Counted from the stretch's first letter, positions 1-12,770 are shown. The stretch is DNA of 64,000 nucleotides from Schistocephalus solidus (GCA_017591395.1 WEDG01007696.1:1-64000), one strand, 5' to 3'. Notes: generated by a model from the sequence alone, not told the origin. A program made the numbers and translations.

Positions 1-3000
1 GTGCCATAAAGGCTACATTAAGAAGGAGCCATTGCAACCTGACTCTCAGTCCGCCAGTCAGCCACTCCACACAAAACACACATTGGGCTGACCACGCGGT
101 CCGAGTTATCCCGTCAGTTGGCAACCTTCCAAGCCACGGCTTTTAGCGCACCGTGATAGTTTCAAGCGCGTCACACACGACAGTTTCGACCGTCGTAGTC
201 CGACGATGTCCACCGTATGCTCCATGGGAAAGTGGAGCAGGGACGGTGACTTGCGCGTGATTTAGTTTAAAGTGATAGTAGACTTTCGCTTCATCTACCG
301 CACTCTCTCCTCCTCCCCCACCTAAGCCCGGTGCCAAGACAGAGTCAAGAAGACCGGAGGTGGGAGAGGACGCAGGTGGCTGGCGCGGCTGGGTCCCCTA
401 AGTCCTAGCCGTCCCTAGGCGTGCCACCACACCTCCATGTTCGGCATTTGTTATGGGAGCGCAACCCGAATAACGCCTGCCGTGCACTAATGTGGCCCTC
501 GCGTTGGTCCAACGCATCTACCACGTTGCCCGTTTAGGGGCAAAACACACACACACACATGACAAAAGCATGCAGTCAAATGATTGCTGCGCAAATCCAT
601 TTGCATGGCAAGCCGCCAATCATGCGTATTCTTAGCGTGGCTCATCGAACGTGTCTATGAGATGCCTTTATCGACCGAGCGCGCTCGCGTACGGACTGGC
701 CTCTATCACGTTAGCGGCATTCAGTCAGTCAAAACTTCTTCGGTGTTCCCATATGCAGTTGACGCAGTAAATCACTGAACAGAACTAAGCCTCTTTCGGC
801 ACCAGCAGGTCATCGGTATGCGGTCCCTTTATCAATGTAGTTGTTAGAGTAGAACAAATACGCTGCCTGTTGGACTCCGGCCCAAATATTAATATTAATT
901 TTCGGTCTGTGACTATAAACCTTAGTTCAAGTTAGCGATTAATTTATGAGTAAATTCTTTGTTTTTTAAAAAAAAAACAGCAAGAATAATTAATGTTCGT
1001 ATCCGTATGAGGTTTGCAGAAACTTGAAATTACGGGCCGTCTATGGGGGTCGGGTGGGCTGCTCGTAATTACAATGGAAACAAATTTATTTGCTTCTCGG
1101 TCAAAGCTAGACAAGTTTTGTCTGTTTTCAGCTTGCAACGCTGTTCGAGTAAACGGGACACGCGTTAAAGATATCATGTCCATATTCCACTCCTTGAAGA
1201 GACCCTCCTTAATGTAGGAATAGAATTGGACCACGAAACAGCGCATGCGATATGCTCTCATGTGCAGTTCAGTTATCTGGACTGACAAACCAATATTCAC
1301 TCGCCGACACTGGGCTAAAAACCGTTATGTTTACTGAAGGCCGTCCATGTTGCATTTCATCACGTCCTGTCGTCTTAGGCGTTAGCGCGCTATCTGAATG
1401 AGTGGAAAAACTGATTACTGAAGCATTCTGTAAAATTTAGAAATCTCCTTTGTTACCATGGTCGGCTTGCTTGAGTCACTGGTTCTTTCAGGAGAATAAC
1501 GTCAGGTCTCGTAGTACTCTTGCGGTTACTGTTTCAGGCTCACACTTTTATACCTACGGCCAGCATATTCGTTCGATTTGGCACGGTTGCATCCAGGGGC
1601 ACTTCAACGTGTATGGCTTTTGCAAACAATGAAAGTAAATGTCGATAACTTTTTTCATTTTAGAATCCCCTATGGTATCATACTTCCTGAAACTTGTCCC
1701 AACTCTGTATCTAGACTCGAACAAGAATGTACGTCTAATCGCTACCGATGAAATTTATTCTCATTAATGTTACTTACTGTTGCTTTAAAAGTAGCCTTAT
1801 TCACTTAAATTATTTTGTAGATGGTGACCACGCATCAATATTCGGCAACCTGGCAGACCAAACTGACACCTCTATCGGGCGCCCAAGATGGTGTTCCCGG
1901 TGTATTTTTTAGCTATGAGATCAGCCCCCTCTTGGTTAAACTCACAGAAGAACGAAAGTACGTTTAATTTACTCCATTCTGCGACCAAATGACCATTAGG
2001 TGATCCCGCATTAGAAATAAAGTTACTTCTACACACCAACATGCCACAGGAATCGGTAAAAATAAGCAATCCTTCAGTTCAATTGCGTACAGTTTGCCAA
2101 TCGGTTTTGATTCGAGAGTAAGCGTACTACTTTTGTAAATGCCGTGGAGTCAGTTTTGATGTGTGACGCTCATTGAAACGACGAAATATTTAACCGGTTT
2201 TCCTGCAAACGGATTCTCGTTTATGAGTGTTGCAAAAGATCCCATAAGTTAGCTAACCAGAGTGCAAACTTTTTGGAACACAGAGTAAAGTAAGTTAGAT
2301 TCTGCAAGGAAAAGTGTGTTAAGAAATTATTGGGTACATCCAGGGGCTGCAGTTCCCGATCCGCATCACCAGAACGTCACTGGGCGGCCGAGCAAAGAAG
2401 GCGTTCGAAAAGAACACAAACGTGGTTTATCCGCCGATGCTGGTTGCGTTCACCCCGAATCTTTACCAAAAAAACACGTGGAATAGGGAAACAACACTAA
2501 GCTGAACTTCGGCTGTATAATGATAGGCTCAGGCAAACAGTCGGTGAATAAGAGAGGGAAGAAAGAATGAAACCAATAGAAAGATATTATTCCTTGCAGA
2601 GGTTCAGCGCATTCCACAATATAAAAATCGGACGCGCTTTTACTATCATGACGCTCGAAAAGTCTGGCTTGGAAGTTTGCTGACTAAGGGAATTGGTCAG
2701 TCCTTCTTTCGAGTGATCCACCGGCTGCGATCTATCCCTCCACTTGTAACCTTTATGACACCCCTCGCTCCAATGAGATCCGAAACCTCCGTTCAGGGCT
2801 GATGGATGCGGAAGTTTAGACTAGTTTGTGTTAAGCATGCGTAGATGGACATTTGGACTTTGTAGGACGCTGTGTCTACTACCTCCTTCGGCCTTTGCCC
2901 TGTCATTAAAACACAATGGGAGTAGGATTAGCGAATGAGATGGATTCAACGCAGTTTTCATGCAAGTCACAAATATAGCGGTGAAGTGCGTCGGTTTAGC

Positions 3001-3120
3001 TGTCGACCTGGATACGTCCCACCAAATTATTGGTGGGTGCCAACATTAATGCCCTTGGTTTTCTCTCTTCAAACGGCTGCCGCTGTTTAGTTGTCAGACT
3101 CGAAGACCTGCCTGTCGACC
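1..3120. other. No gene recognised
   Basis: Only short open frames are present, without homology that I recognise or consistent splice signals. There is a short CA run near 545-560. The G+C-rich first 550 bases look different from the AT-richer sequence that follows, but no element ends could be defined. Confidence 0.5.
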
Positions 3121-3123
3121 GTT

Positions 3124-3127
<4 letters not shown>

Positions 3128-3158
<31 letters not shown>
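3128..3158. repeat. (CT)n microsatellite
   Basis: A pure CT dinucleotide run of about 31 bases is seen directly. Confidence 0.95.
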
Positions 3159-3160
<2 letters not shown>

Positions 3161-3261
3161 TTCAGTTTCAGTTTATTTGGTGAGGATAATAGGCAATACC
3201 TTTGAAAACCCTATTTAGCACGTGTAAATTTACCACTACTAACATAGTATTGGCAAACAGT

Positions 3262-3383
3262 GAGTAGCATTGTTTTTACAATATATGTCTGGTTTTTTTA
3301 GAGGTCAGACTTGGGGGGGAGGAGAGTAGCATTGTTTTTTTACAATATATGTCTGGTTTTTAGAGTTCAGACTTGGAGAGAGG
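3262..3383. repeat. Tandem duplication, unit about 62 bp
   Basis: Two adjacent units each contain GAGTAGCATTG, a T run, ACAATATATGTCTGG, a second T run and TCAGACTTGG. They differ mainly in T- and G-run lengths, which suggests a recent local duplication. Confidence 0.85.
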
Positions 3384-3389
3384 AGAGGG

Positions 3390-6300
3390 GACGCATGTAA
3401 TTATCCAAGCGTTGTTTGTACATTTGTACATCCCTGCATGTCCCGTATAGCCAACAATCGCCAGCGAATAGACCGTATTTTCACAATTTGACAAGCTCTT
3501 ATTTCGCTTGCTCACCTTCTTTGCCTTTGTAGGTCTTTCCTTCACTTCTTGACAAACACTTGTGCAATAATCGGTGGCGTCTTTACAGGTGAGATGAAAC
3601 GCTGTATTTTATACTGCATATTACCTTGCCTTGCGCCCTGAACTATTTATGCAATCAAATGTAAAAAGAGTTAATTCAACTACCACCACTGGGAACCGAA
3701 TTTGTGTGTTCATTACAACCATCTTTATATGTGGTCCATACAAAGGGCAAAAGCAAGTCTGGTGTGAAATTGATTGGGCAGACTTCGAACAATCAAGATG
3801 CATCTCACTGTGTGTTAGGGTCTTTCCCCTCCAACTTTGATGCTTTTCGTCATCCTTCTGTTTTTTTTTTGCCTGCAGTCGCCAGTCTTTTGGACGCCTT
3901 CATCTACCGGTCACTTTGCCTCTTTGAGAAGATGAACTGACTCCTGTGTGACTGTGATCCACACAAGGTACCATTTTTCTGCAACTACTGCTGCTGTTCC
4001 TGACTACGAATAGGAGTGTTTTCTAAACCGTCCTTCCGCTGCCGTCACCGTGGAGTATTCGACAGTTTTTTGCTTGACTCCCTCTCCCTCCGGCCGCCTC
4101 ATTTCCATGGAGCAATTTCCTCCACATGTACAGCCTTCCTTTTGCTCTATTTCTTTATATCTTTTTTTCCTGCCGGCCATACTTCTACGACTTTTAATTC
4201 GCTAATGGTAATTGAGATACCATCAACTTTGTCGGACGTCATTGGTGGTTCGTCCCAAGTCTAAAACCAATTATTAAGGTGAAACAGTATACCAATTGGA
4301 AATAACTACGAGCTTTTCTCAAATACGTCGTCATTGGGACGGCTTGCACAAATAGCACGGAAGGAATAGTAGTGTAGGTAGGATTATCGGCTTGTTTTAA
4401 TCTGCTGTGCTATCTCTGTCCATCCAATGATTGCTTTATTCTATTGGTCGTCTCATGAACGCTGTTGCGCTCTCCTTATCAACACAGCCTGCCATGTGCC
4501 TCCGATTTCCCAGCAGGAAACCACTCGGAAGCCAGGCTATGCATGCCTTTGTAAGCCAACCTCTATGGCCAGTGAGATGGTAACACCCAGGTGAACAGCA
4601 TCTTCCTCAGTCCCAGAGGTCAACCTCGGAAACAGACTTGCTGAGTATATGGGTACCGGTAAAACTTTAATACTCCGCCCTTTGGGGCTTGTATAATGGG
4701 TTATTCCGGGGGCAGTTACAGCATGTTAAGGAACCTAAACCAAGGTTAGGTAACTTTATCGTAGAGATGGCACAAGAGCATGGCGGGAGAGAAGGGGGCG
4801 GAAATGTTAACCGGCTTCCGATGTTCTCATGTCCGAGTTAGTTCGCATCGCGAAGAGGTGATGCTGATTGCTGAGAAATGCAGTACGCAGGATCTGTTTG
4901 TGTCTTGTGACGAATTCTGAGTTGCGCAAAGACCAGGACTGGCTGGCAGGGTCGAGAGTCAATAAACACTGAAGGGACATTTTTGGCTCGGCTTTAGATG
5001 TAAATACGAGCCGTTTTCGGTTCGTAGTTAGGGCCTGACCATTATAGATAAGAACACTGATTCCGGCTAGATGAATGTGAGTCTCAAAACTGCCGACGTG
5101 TGCCCACCTTTCAAAATGACTGCGTATAGTCCCGTCTTTCGAGACTACGCTTAGCTGCTGGTGTCAAATAAATGAGAAAGGTTATTCTGTTACATCTCCA
5201 TTTCCGTGCATTTAATTTTTAAAAATTTTTCGCTTTCATTCGGGCACATCTTAATGTAGAGCTGAAGACAAACTAATCGTCGTCTGGTTGGATCAAAAAT
5301 TAGCAACTCAGACCCCACAATATGAGCCGTGGCTCGTGTGGTTGCGAGTAGAATTCATGAGTGAAAGCCTTTTCTACGTTCTTCTGGCAGATATTTTACA
5401 AATTATGCATATTCGAAAACTTGGGTTTTAAAGAACATATAAAGTCCAGTCGAGGGGCTCTGTCAGAGATCTTTTCTCAAGCCTGAAACAAACACATCTT
5501 GTTAATAAATGCATATATTGTTGCTACTTATTATCACGTAGTAGGCTGATTGTTACCTTACAAATTTAATTGGGCTAGGCTTTGAGTTGTGCGAGGTATT
5601 TGGTCATACCCTTGTTTTCGTGGATAATTTCGCTGAAAAGGATCGTCGTTTAACGGCCGCATACTATTTAGATGCAGACAGTAAATCGATGAAACAAAGC
5701 TTCCCTTTACCTTGCTGTATTTTAGGAACGATTTGTTGTATGACGCAAATGTGTGCATCCTTGATGTTAGGAGGGGCAAGGCCTGTAGTTTAGATCGCCC
5801 AGGAACACTATTGTCAGTGTTCCACCCCACAGTACTTATTTTTCTCATGGCGTATTGACGTTTGTGCGTCTGTGTATGGGGTTCCCGGTATGAGGCACTA
5901 CATTTGTGGCTGTCTGCGTGATTATCAAGCTTGCGTCGTCGTGTGATAAAGTCGCCGCTACCATGCAACGCGTCTTTCACACCGACCGATAATTCCTCAT
6001 TGACTACGGGTTCAGACGACTACCGCTCTTCACTTTATATCCAGCTCTCGCTCGTTTGCACCCCTTTACCGTTTGCCACTCAGTTAGCTTGTGTACCTCG
6101 TCTCAACAAAAGATAGCTGCTACGTTCTGTCTCTACGACTTTGATTTTTGAACTAAGTATAGTCGATTATTTAACCTGTGAAAAAAGCATAGAGAGGTGA
6201 TGAAATAGTCCGGAGCGACCATCACTATGGAGTTCCTGGCGAAGGAACTTCCAAATGTTTAGGCATAGCATTTTATCGCCCTTCTGTTTGCTGTATCCCC

Positions 6301-7310
6301 TGTCGCCGAGGTATAGTTTCGGCACCTAACCATGGCCGCTTATCTTGTGTGTCGTGCTTTCAGAATATCTCTGGCTCTGGTTTTATTCCTGTGTGCGCGG
6401 TCTTTGCGCTCTATTACACCACCAGGGAAGGTGGTATCAGGCCCATCAAGTGTACTGTGGTGGTGTTCATTCACGCGTTTTTGCAGTTGGGAAGTGCTCA
6501 TACCGTAATTAACTTCACAAATACTGCACTAGATCGGTGCTGATCCACTCCTTAGCAGAGGGTTCCTGAGTTTCATAATTGAACGCCTTTTACCATGGTT
6601 GTTATCGTTTTGGGTGTCGCTAGGACTACGCTATAGCTGCGAACCCGCTATTTAAGGTGCGGTGGCTCTCGGCAAATCCTTTCACTTCCCCCAATTGCTT
6701 GTGTGTTTTAAACAGGTCTCCTTGGAACCCCTTGGAGTTGAGCGCCAAAGAACCTGGTTTCAGGTCATTTATTTTCCAAAGAGAATCCTATCTGCAAGAT
6801 CGTTCCTTATGGGACCTTTATAAAATTTCGCGTAGTAAAAAATTCGTTTTTGGGAGATTTTACTTTGCAAATTTTAATCTGAATCTTTCAGACTCTCGTT
6901 CGATTATGCGAAATAATTGTTTAATTTTTTAATTTTAATGTGCTGGCTTCCGAGTAACGCTTGTCAATTACCTAACGGAAATAAGAACTTATTCACCGAA
7001 AATAGACGCATGAAGCATTTGCCGTCTTTAAAAATCACTGAACACGTACAAGTAACACCTTCCAGGGAATGGCACTGCTGTGGTTGTGAATTTCCTCGAA
7101 AGTAATTCGTGAACTCGGAGTAAATCCTTCAGAACAAACTTCCGCGTTGGGCTCGAAATTTGGTATGAATAGTGTACATGAAGTCCGCCAGGTATTCCGG
7201 AATAACTGCTTAACATAGACATACCGCATACACATACTACATAAAGACTTCAACACATTGCCGGCACATAGTTCAAGCTATCTGTATGATCTGCGTTTTG
7301 TGATCCTCTT
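3390..7310. other. No gene recognised
   Basis: Open frames here, including a 140-codon minus-strand frame at 5558-5980, show no protein family that I recognise and no convincing exon borders. No repeat family shared with the rest of the window was identified. Confidence 0.4.
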
Positions 7311-7314
7311 TTCT

Positions 7315-7810
7315 GATAAAATTAATACCAGAAGAACGTCAGTGGCAAAAACAAGGGAGACTGGAATGACCATTTCTGGCCTATTAGCCGTCATCAGCCA
7401 GCTGTACCCAACGCCACGTGGCGCAGCACCCGTGACCTCTTGATTAGAAGTCAAACGCTCCAACCCACTGCGCCACAGGCTCGTTATCTTGCTGGTTTCG
7501 ATCGGGAATATTAAAAATTGAAGATGGGCGCTCACCAATCAGTTGGGGGGCCTCACTCCGCTCGTCCTGTCTTGGGTATCACTCTCGAACCCCGCCAGCG
7601 GCCGCACAGCGGCTAGTATCATAGGCAGAACGTGGATTAGAGCGTTGGGTCGCGTGTTGAGCCACGTGGGGTTTGGAATGGCTGGCTGATGATGGCTAAT
7701 AAGCCGGAAATGGCCATTCCAGTCTCCCTTGTCGTTAATGTTCTTCTGTTTTTAAGACTAGTTGCACTGCTGGCGCGCATTGAGAGTCAACCCCAGGGCA
7801 GAATGGGACG
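7315..7810 (-). repeat. tRNA-headed SINE-like repeat, permuted copy plus inverted fragment
   Basis: Read on the minus strand from about 7640 down to 7315, the order is tail (CCGCTGTGCGGC-like, TGGCGGGGTTCGAG), then linker, then tRNA-like head (GAGCCTGTGGCGCAGTGG), then body (GGCTGATGACGGCTAATA, CATTCCAGTCTCCC). Other copies have the tail after the body, so this copy is circularly permuted relative to them. A second partial copy follows on the plus strand (about 7640-7810), making an inverted pair. No protein is encoded. Confidence 0.8.
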
Positions 7811-7819
7811 AATGAGTTC

Positions 7820-8720
7820 TGTAACCGATTGGTGAGCATCCACCCACCAAAACTAATAACATTTTTGTCCTGGAATAAATTTGAGTGACATGAGTGTGGT
7901 GACACACAGAAATTAATGACTATAAATTTACTTACCTCTTGTTCGTATGCAACGGTTACGTCATTCGCTCGCACGCAATGAAGCTTCCATGGAAAGAGTT
8001 ACTGTTAGTCGAGCAATTTGCCACGCATGCTTAGATAAGTAATCCATGGGCTGACACTAGTCACTGCCAATTAATGAAATATACCGACCTACCGGAGCCT
8101 ACAAGCGCGCAATAATAACTGAGGCAGAAACGGGCATTACTCAATGAATGTCAGGTAAAATCTCGAAGAGACAAACAGGAAGGAATGAACCCAAATATGG
8201 TGGTGGCATTGACACATGATCCTCCATTGCAAATGTCGATAATTAACCCCGAGGCTTAATCATTTCAAAATGTTATGAGTCGAGGCAAGCTATTTAAAAG
8301 AGGTTGGTGAGGATCTAATAAGTAAGTTCAAGAAGCAAACCCAACCAATAGTTCCCTATAATATGGGACTGGTGATAAGAGGTGGTTTTACTGGTGGGGC
8401 CAAGGGCGACAGTAGACCAAGGGGTCGGGGAAAAGAAAGGTTAAAATCAGAAATTTAAGTCATAAACATCGTTTAAATACCCCCAAGTGGCTCAACGAAA
8501 AGAGCACATCACTCAGATGGTGGCTTTTAAATAGACCGTAAACGGGCTGACAACATAGAAACCAAACGTAATCTACAAGGATGGGTAGGCAACAGGTTGT
8601 TGAAAGCCAAAAACCAATTGTCCAGACACTAGTCCCTAGCCTACATATTGATCTTAAGCCCAAACAATATCCCTAAACCGTAAGCCAATAGCCCAATCCG
8701 TTTGACCCACTTGTGATAAA
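7820..8720. other. No gene recognised
   Basis: No coding or repeat signal was recognised apart from short open frames. Confidence 0.4.
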
Positions 8721-8723
8721 CTC

Positions 8724-9357
8724 GGTGGGATTTGAACCCATGCTAGCAAGGGGAAGGTTTTAGTACAGCCAACACTTTAGCTAACTGAGCTACGAGGCCC
8801 CACCAGGAGCCGTGAGTTTAATCACATTGGGTCAAGTTAGCCTCCCAGCCTGCTGCAACTTATAGAATCCCCCAATTCCGATACAGTAAGCTAACTACCC
8901 AAGCAGGATTTCTTCATCAATCAATCTAGAACCCACCAGCTGACTACCAGTCACAATTATTTATAAGAGGATTTTTGCTCATAGCTCAGTTGGCTAGAAC
9001 TTTGACTGTACTAAAACCTTAAACTTGCTGGCGTGGGTTCGAATGCTACCTATGATGGCGATTTTTTCAAAAGTGGGTCAAATTAATTATTAAAATCGGC
9101 CAAAATCCTCTACTAATTAATTTTGCCTGGTAGTCGTCTGGTAGATTCGAGATGGATTGCTGAGAAAATCCTACTTGGGTAGTCAGCTTACTGTATCAGA
9201 ATTGGTGGATTCCATACGCTGCAGTAGGCTGGGTGGTTTATTTGAGCCGTGTGATTAAACTCACGGCTCCCGGTGGGGCCTCGTAGCTCAGTTTGCTAGA
9301 GCGTTGGCTGTACTATAGCCTTCCCCTTGCTGGCGTGGGTTTGAATCCCACCGAGTT
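8724..9357. repeat. Fold-back element with tRNA-like arms
   Basis: The two arms (about 8724-8957 and 9126-9357) are reverse complements over roughly 230 bp. Each arm ends outward in a tRNA-like unit: acceptor-like GGCCTCG, A-box-like TAGCTCAGTTNGCTAGAGC, B-box-like GGGTTTGAATCCCAC. A third tRNA-like unit on the plus strand lies in the centre (about 8976-9058) and is followed by a T run. The distance between the anticodon-like stem and the T arm suggests a long variable arm, as in Ser/Leu tRNAs, but no anticodon can be assigned safely. These look tRNA-derived rather than functional tRNA genes. A second member is at 61.1-61.6 kb. Confidence 0.8.
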
Positions 9358-9475
9358 CTAACCCTAAAACTTATTCCCTTACCATTAATCCATTTCCTAA
9401 CCCTGCCCCTAATTCTTAACTAATACATTTGCCACGATATCCCGTAACTCTAACCGTAAACACCAACCTTCATTT
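9355..9475. repeat. Degenerate telomere-like CTAACC repeats
   Basis: CTAACCCTAAAA, CCTAACCCTGCCCCTAA and CTCTAACCGTAAAC are scattered through about 120 bp next to the fold-back element. They resemble decayed CCCTAA units and match a motif in the terminal-inverted-repeat elements elsewhere in the window. Confidence 0.6.
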
Positions 9476-9486
9476 GTCGGACTAAA

Positions 9487-9700
9487 CATATGAGAGAGAG
9501 AGCGAGCAATAAGCTTTATTTTGAAAGTATCATTTCATAATTTTCAACAAAAAGACCTTCATTCACTGTGGATAAAATTGGTACGCATAAAAGATCACAC
9601 CAGAAGAAAGCTCCAACTGTCGACATCATGAACGGTCGTCTGAATGCGTCACAAATTTGTACCAGATTTTCAAAATGGTGCAGGCGTCGTTTGCAAATGA
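9487..9700 (-). mobile_element. LINE 3' end with CT-rich tail
   Basis: On the minus strand the sequence ends TTTCAAAATAAAGC, then TTATTGCTCGCTCTCTCTC. The same 3' end appears at 12.8, 16.4, 35.0 and 39.7 kb; at 35.0 kb it lies downstream of a reverse transcriptase remnant in the same orientation. This copy is therefore read as a 5'-truncated insertion. Confidence 0.65.
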
Positions 9701-10504
9701 CCTTATTGTAGTTAAAATAAACAAAAAGTGGTAAATTTCAGTTTCTAATGAGAAAAATGGGCCAGCCCAAGTCATTTAAAAAATGCACATATGAATGAAG
9801 GAGAAAAAAATGGCGGCTCAAATTCATAGGCCCCGCAACCTTCAGCAAAACATGCCCGCCTACATCAAATAAGAAGCTGCCTTACAATAATAAAGTCATT
9901 GGACTTACATATTAGATCCTCCTCAAGTTTAATATCTACAAAGTGCCTTGCGTACTTCCATTCACGGTAGTTCATCGCAATCAAATCAGATATACCAAGG
10001 ACGAATTAGTTTCCCCATGAAATCAACGCAGGCGTTTGGCAATCTTCTCAAGGGAAAGCCAGCGTAACTTGGCATACGAAGTACCTTACATAGTGTTTGC
10101 ATGGCATAAGCATTGCAGCCTCATTTCGGTAATACTAATAATTTATTTAAGCACCGATTATTTGGAATTGTTAAGACGCAAAGGTGGCACTCTAGTGAGC
10201 AATAAAGCGCTCTGCACGTTGCGCCACGCAACGTATGGAAAGCCTTTCTGTAAACTAACTTCGCGATTTTGTCACAGCGAGTGAGTGGTGCAGGATTCAT
10301 TGCACACAATAAATTGCGCGACAGCTCAGCAGTTGCAATCTGTCGCTGCATAGCATGAATAACGAATGAGGGAATATAGCACAATGGGAATTTGTAGAGA
10401 AAAATCGATGCAAAACAGTAAGGTGCCGTAAGGCTTATCAATAAAATTAGTAGCTTACAACAATAAGAGAAGGATAAGTGGGGGAGTATGTAAATCAAGG
10501 AACT
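9701..10504. other. No gene recognised
   Basis: Open frames lie on both strands at 10036-10516 but show no recognisable family. The region is probably decayed repeat sequence between the LINE end and the Penelope-like remnant. Confidence 0.4.
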
Positions 10505-10850
10505 AGAGGTTACCATAGCAGATTTAGGCTGACAACGTGTTCCAACTGTTTACACAAGTTCGGTTTCACCCGCTGTATATAGGCCGCTTCTAAGTATTGC
10601 AATGTCCGGATTGTTCGTACCTGAACAATTAATCAGAAAGATATTTTGGGGTCAACGGAGTGGCCAATACCAAGCAGGTGTGAAGTAATGGAAGACCGCG
10701 GAATTTTGTTTTCCTGCTTTAGAAGCCACCTGGGCAGTTGCTCAATAGATCTGGCTGCCAGTTGTCTTTACGGTTGCCCGATGTACTTACGTCCACAAGT
10801 GCATGTAAATTCATAAACACCAGTTTAAGTGGCGTGCACTGTTAAGGTAT
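10505..10850 (-). pseudogene. Penelope-like element, GIY-YIG endonuclease remnant
   Basis: Translated on the minus strand, the region reads GVYEFTCTCGRKYIGQP, then after an in-frame stop a stretch with SSITSHLLGIGHSVDPKISF, a further stop, and LEAAYIQRVKPNLCKQL. The VYEF..C.C...YIG start, the internal SSITSHLL.GHSVD block and the C-terminal EA..I.R.KPNLC block are those of the GIY-YIG nuclease domain of Penelope-like retroelements. The stops show it is dead. About 250 bp further upstream on its strand may belong to the same element but could not be aligned. Confidence 0.75.
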
Positions 10851-11760
10851 CCTTAGCTCGTGGGGTTAGCGAGGGCTTAGTAGGAGTTCGGCAGCATTAT
10901 CCATCTTTTTAGTGGTACATCTCTTATTATTTTAAAGTCCCTAGTTTTATTGTGTAGCCTTGCGGCCCTTGACCATGCTGTTTTGCATCACTTTCTCTAT
11001 ACGAATTCAAATTTGTTGTATTATCTCAGTAGTTATTTATGTTATGCGGCGACGGGACGCTGCTGATGATCTGTCGCACAATTAATTGGGTTCAATAAAT
11101 TCTGCCCAATTCGTTTGCTTTAACCTCGTACAGGGTACGAAATGCTACAGGTTAACGATTTCTGTAGCTCTTTTAGCAAATTAGAAGTCCGCCGTACAAC
11201 TGATTTTCCGGTTAGCACTTTAGAGACAAAATTGGTTTGCGCAAGAATCACTTGAGGCTACTTCAAGCCCGTTTTTTCAGGGCGGCAGACTCAGGCGCGC
11301 AAATTTCGGGTCAGTGGAGGGTTTCGTAAAAAAGCGGTGTTTCGAAGATGCTGGTCATTCTGCTCGCGGTGGAACTACAACCTACGGTTTAAGGACAGGC
11401 AATATTTGTCTGAGATAAAAAGAACTAAACTGCCACAGAAGCAACAGGCGACAGACGTAAGGTCAGTTGTACGACGGTGCTTAACCAGAGGACTACAACA
11501 GGCCCAGCAGAGACAACAGGTCGTTATTTCCAGGTTTTTTAATCATTTCTTTCAAAATTCCGTGAGTCCCATCCCTGCCAAACCATACAAACCCGACAAA
11601 CTCAAATGATTCAGGCAATACTGCCTTATTGTTGATTTTTTAGCTTTCTTAGAAATCACTCGCTAATTTGGAATAAATCAATCTGAAGTAAGGTTGCTAG
11701 GCACAGACTGACAGTTGGTAGGAACACTTGAACCGAAAAAAAACATCAGTCGTGGAGGGA
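10851..11760. other. No gene recognised
   Basis: The first part may be upstream sequence of the Penelope-like remnant. The 90-codon plus-strand frame near 11337 is basic and Gln-rich and has no recognisable family. Confidence 0.35.
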
Positions 11761-11769
11761 TAACCGAGC

Positions 11770-11880
11770 CCCGGGCAATCGCATCACGCAACGGCAGAAT
11801 ATCGGTGAAACACGTGTGCCTGGGCCTTTAGCTAGTACGTATGCTGTCAATATGGCATATCATGTAACCCCTATACATCT
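11770..11880 (+). repeat. Interspersed repeat with GAAACACGTGT core
   Basis: CGGCAGAATATCGGTGAAAC then ACGTGTGCCTGGGCCTTTAG matches sequence at 36.64-36.76 kb and, in both orientations, at 55.66-55.89 kb. It is non-coding. Confidence 0.65.
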
Positions 11881-12464
11881 CTTCATATGCTTCCTTCGGC
11901 TCAGACGGAATTTTTAGCAAGAGTGCCACTGTACTCCTGCTTCCGGCGACATACTGGACAAATTTCCCGCCCTAGGTTAAAATTCCTCAGTTGGAAAAAG
12001 AAGTGAGCAATTTCTCCATACAAACTTTCCGATGCACCAATGCTCATCAGACTTAATCGCGAATGGTTCGGTTGGTTTACGATCTTACTGCAGACAAAAC
12101 TGCTCCAAAGTGGATGGGGCTGGTATGTCAGCCTGTGCCTAAATGGGCCAATTCTGTCGTGGATTGCAGTGAGAACATACACCATCCTAACCAATCGCGA
12201 TAAAGTCCAATAAGCGTTGGTGTGTCAGGAGGTTTGAGCCATTTGCATGGAGAAATTGCTCAGTATGATATTGGGCGTGAAGACTGGCAATGTGTCGTTC
12301 GGGGCAAAATACGCGTCCCTATTTCATTCTGCAGTCGTAGTGCATCAATCATAATCATCCCGAAATTAGTTACAAAACTCCATAGGGATTTATAGAAGCT
12401 GGACTATGACTCGGCAGATAAGACAGTTGGTTTTCAAATCAACCGGGTCGATGTTAAGATTCCA
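11881..12464. other. No gene recognised
   Basis: There is a 97-codon minus-strand open frame at 11901-12194 without recognisable homology. Nothing else was seen. Confidence 0.4.
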
Positions 12465-12770
12465 GGTCGGTAAGGATGCCTTGTGTTGCCGCCTAACCAG
12501 GACGCGGGCTTAGCGTCATGGTTAGGCTAATGGTTACGGTTATTATCATGTTGACTGTAGGGTTTGGGTTGATCATATGGCTAGGGTTAAGATTAAGGAG
12601 GCAGTTTAGTTTTACGTTAGGGTTAGTGTTAGCGTTAAGACACGGGTATGCTTACCCCTCCTGAAATTTACCGTAAAGGTACCTATGTTAAGCGGGTGGA
12701 GCGGTTCCTATTCTCGTGTCCTGTTTAGGCGGCCATGCAAGGCATCCCTACCCACAGGTATTTCCAACCA
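12465..12770. repeat. TIR element filled with telomere-like repeats
   Basis: The left end GGTAAGGATGCCTTGTGTTG followed by CCGCCTAACCAGGAC is matched in reverse complement at the right end (GGTAGGGATGCCTTGCATGG, then CCGCCTAAACAGGAC). Between the ends are degenerate TTAGGG-type units such as GGCTAGGGTTAAG and ACGTTAGGGTTAGTG. No transposase frame is present, so this is a MITE-like non-autonomous element. Confidence 0.75.

Noticed and set aside
5558..5980. 140-codon minus-strand frame as an exon
   Set aside because: No recognisable domain, no convincing splice borders and no partner exon.
8727..9357. Functional tRNA genes
   Set aside because: The units sit at the ends of inverted repeats, have a poor anticodon stem and vary between copies; tRNA-derived repeat is more likely.
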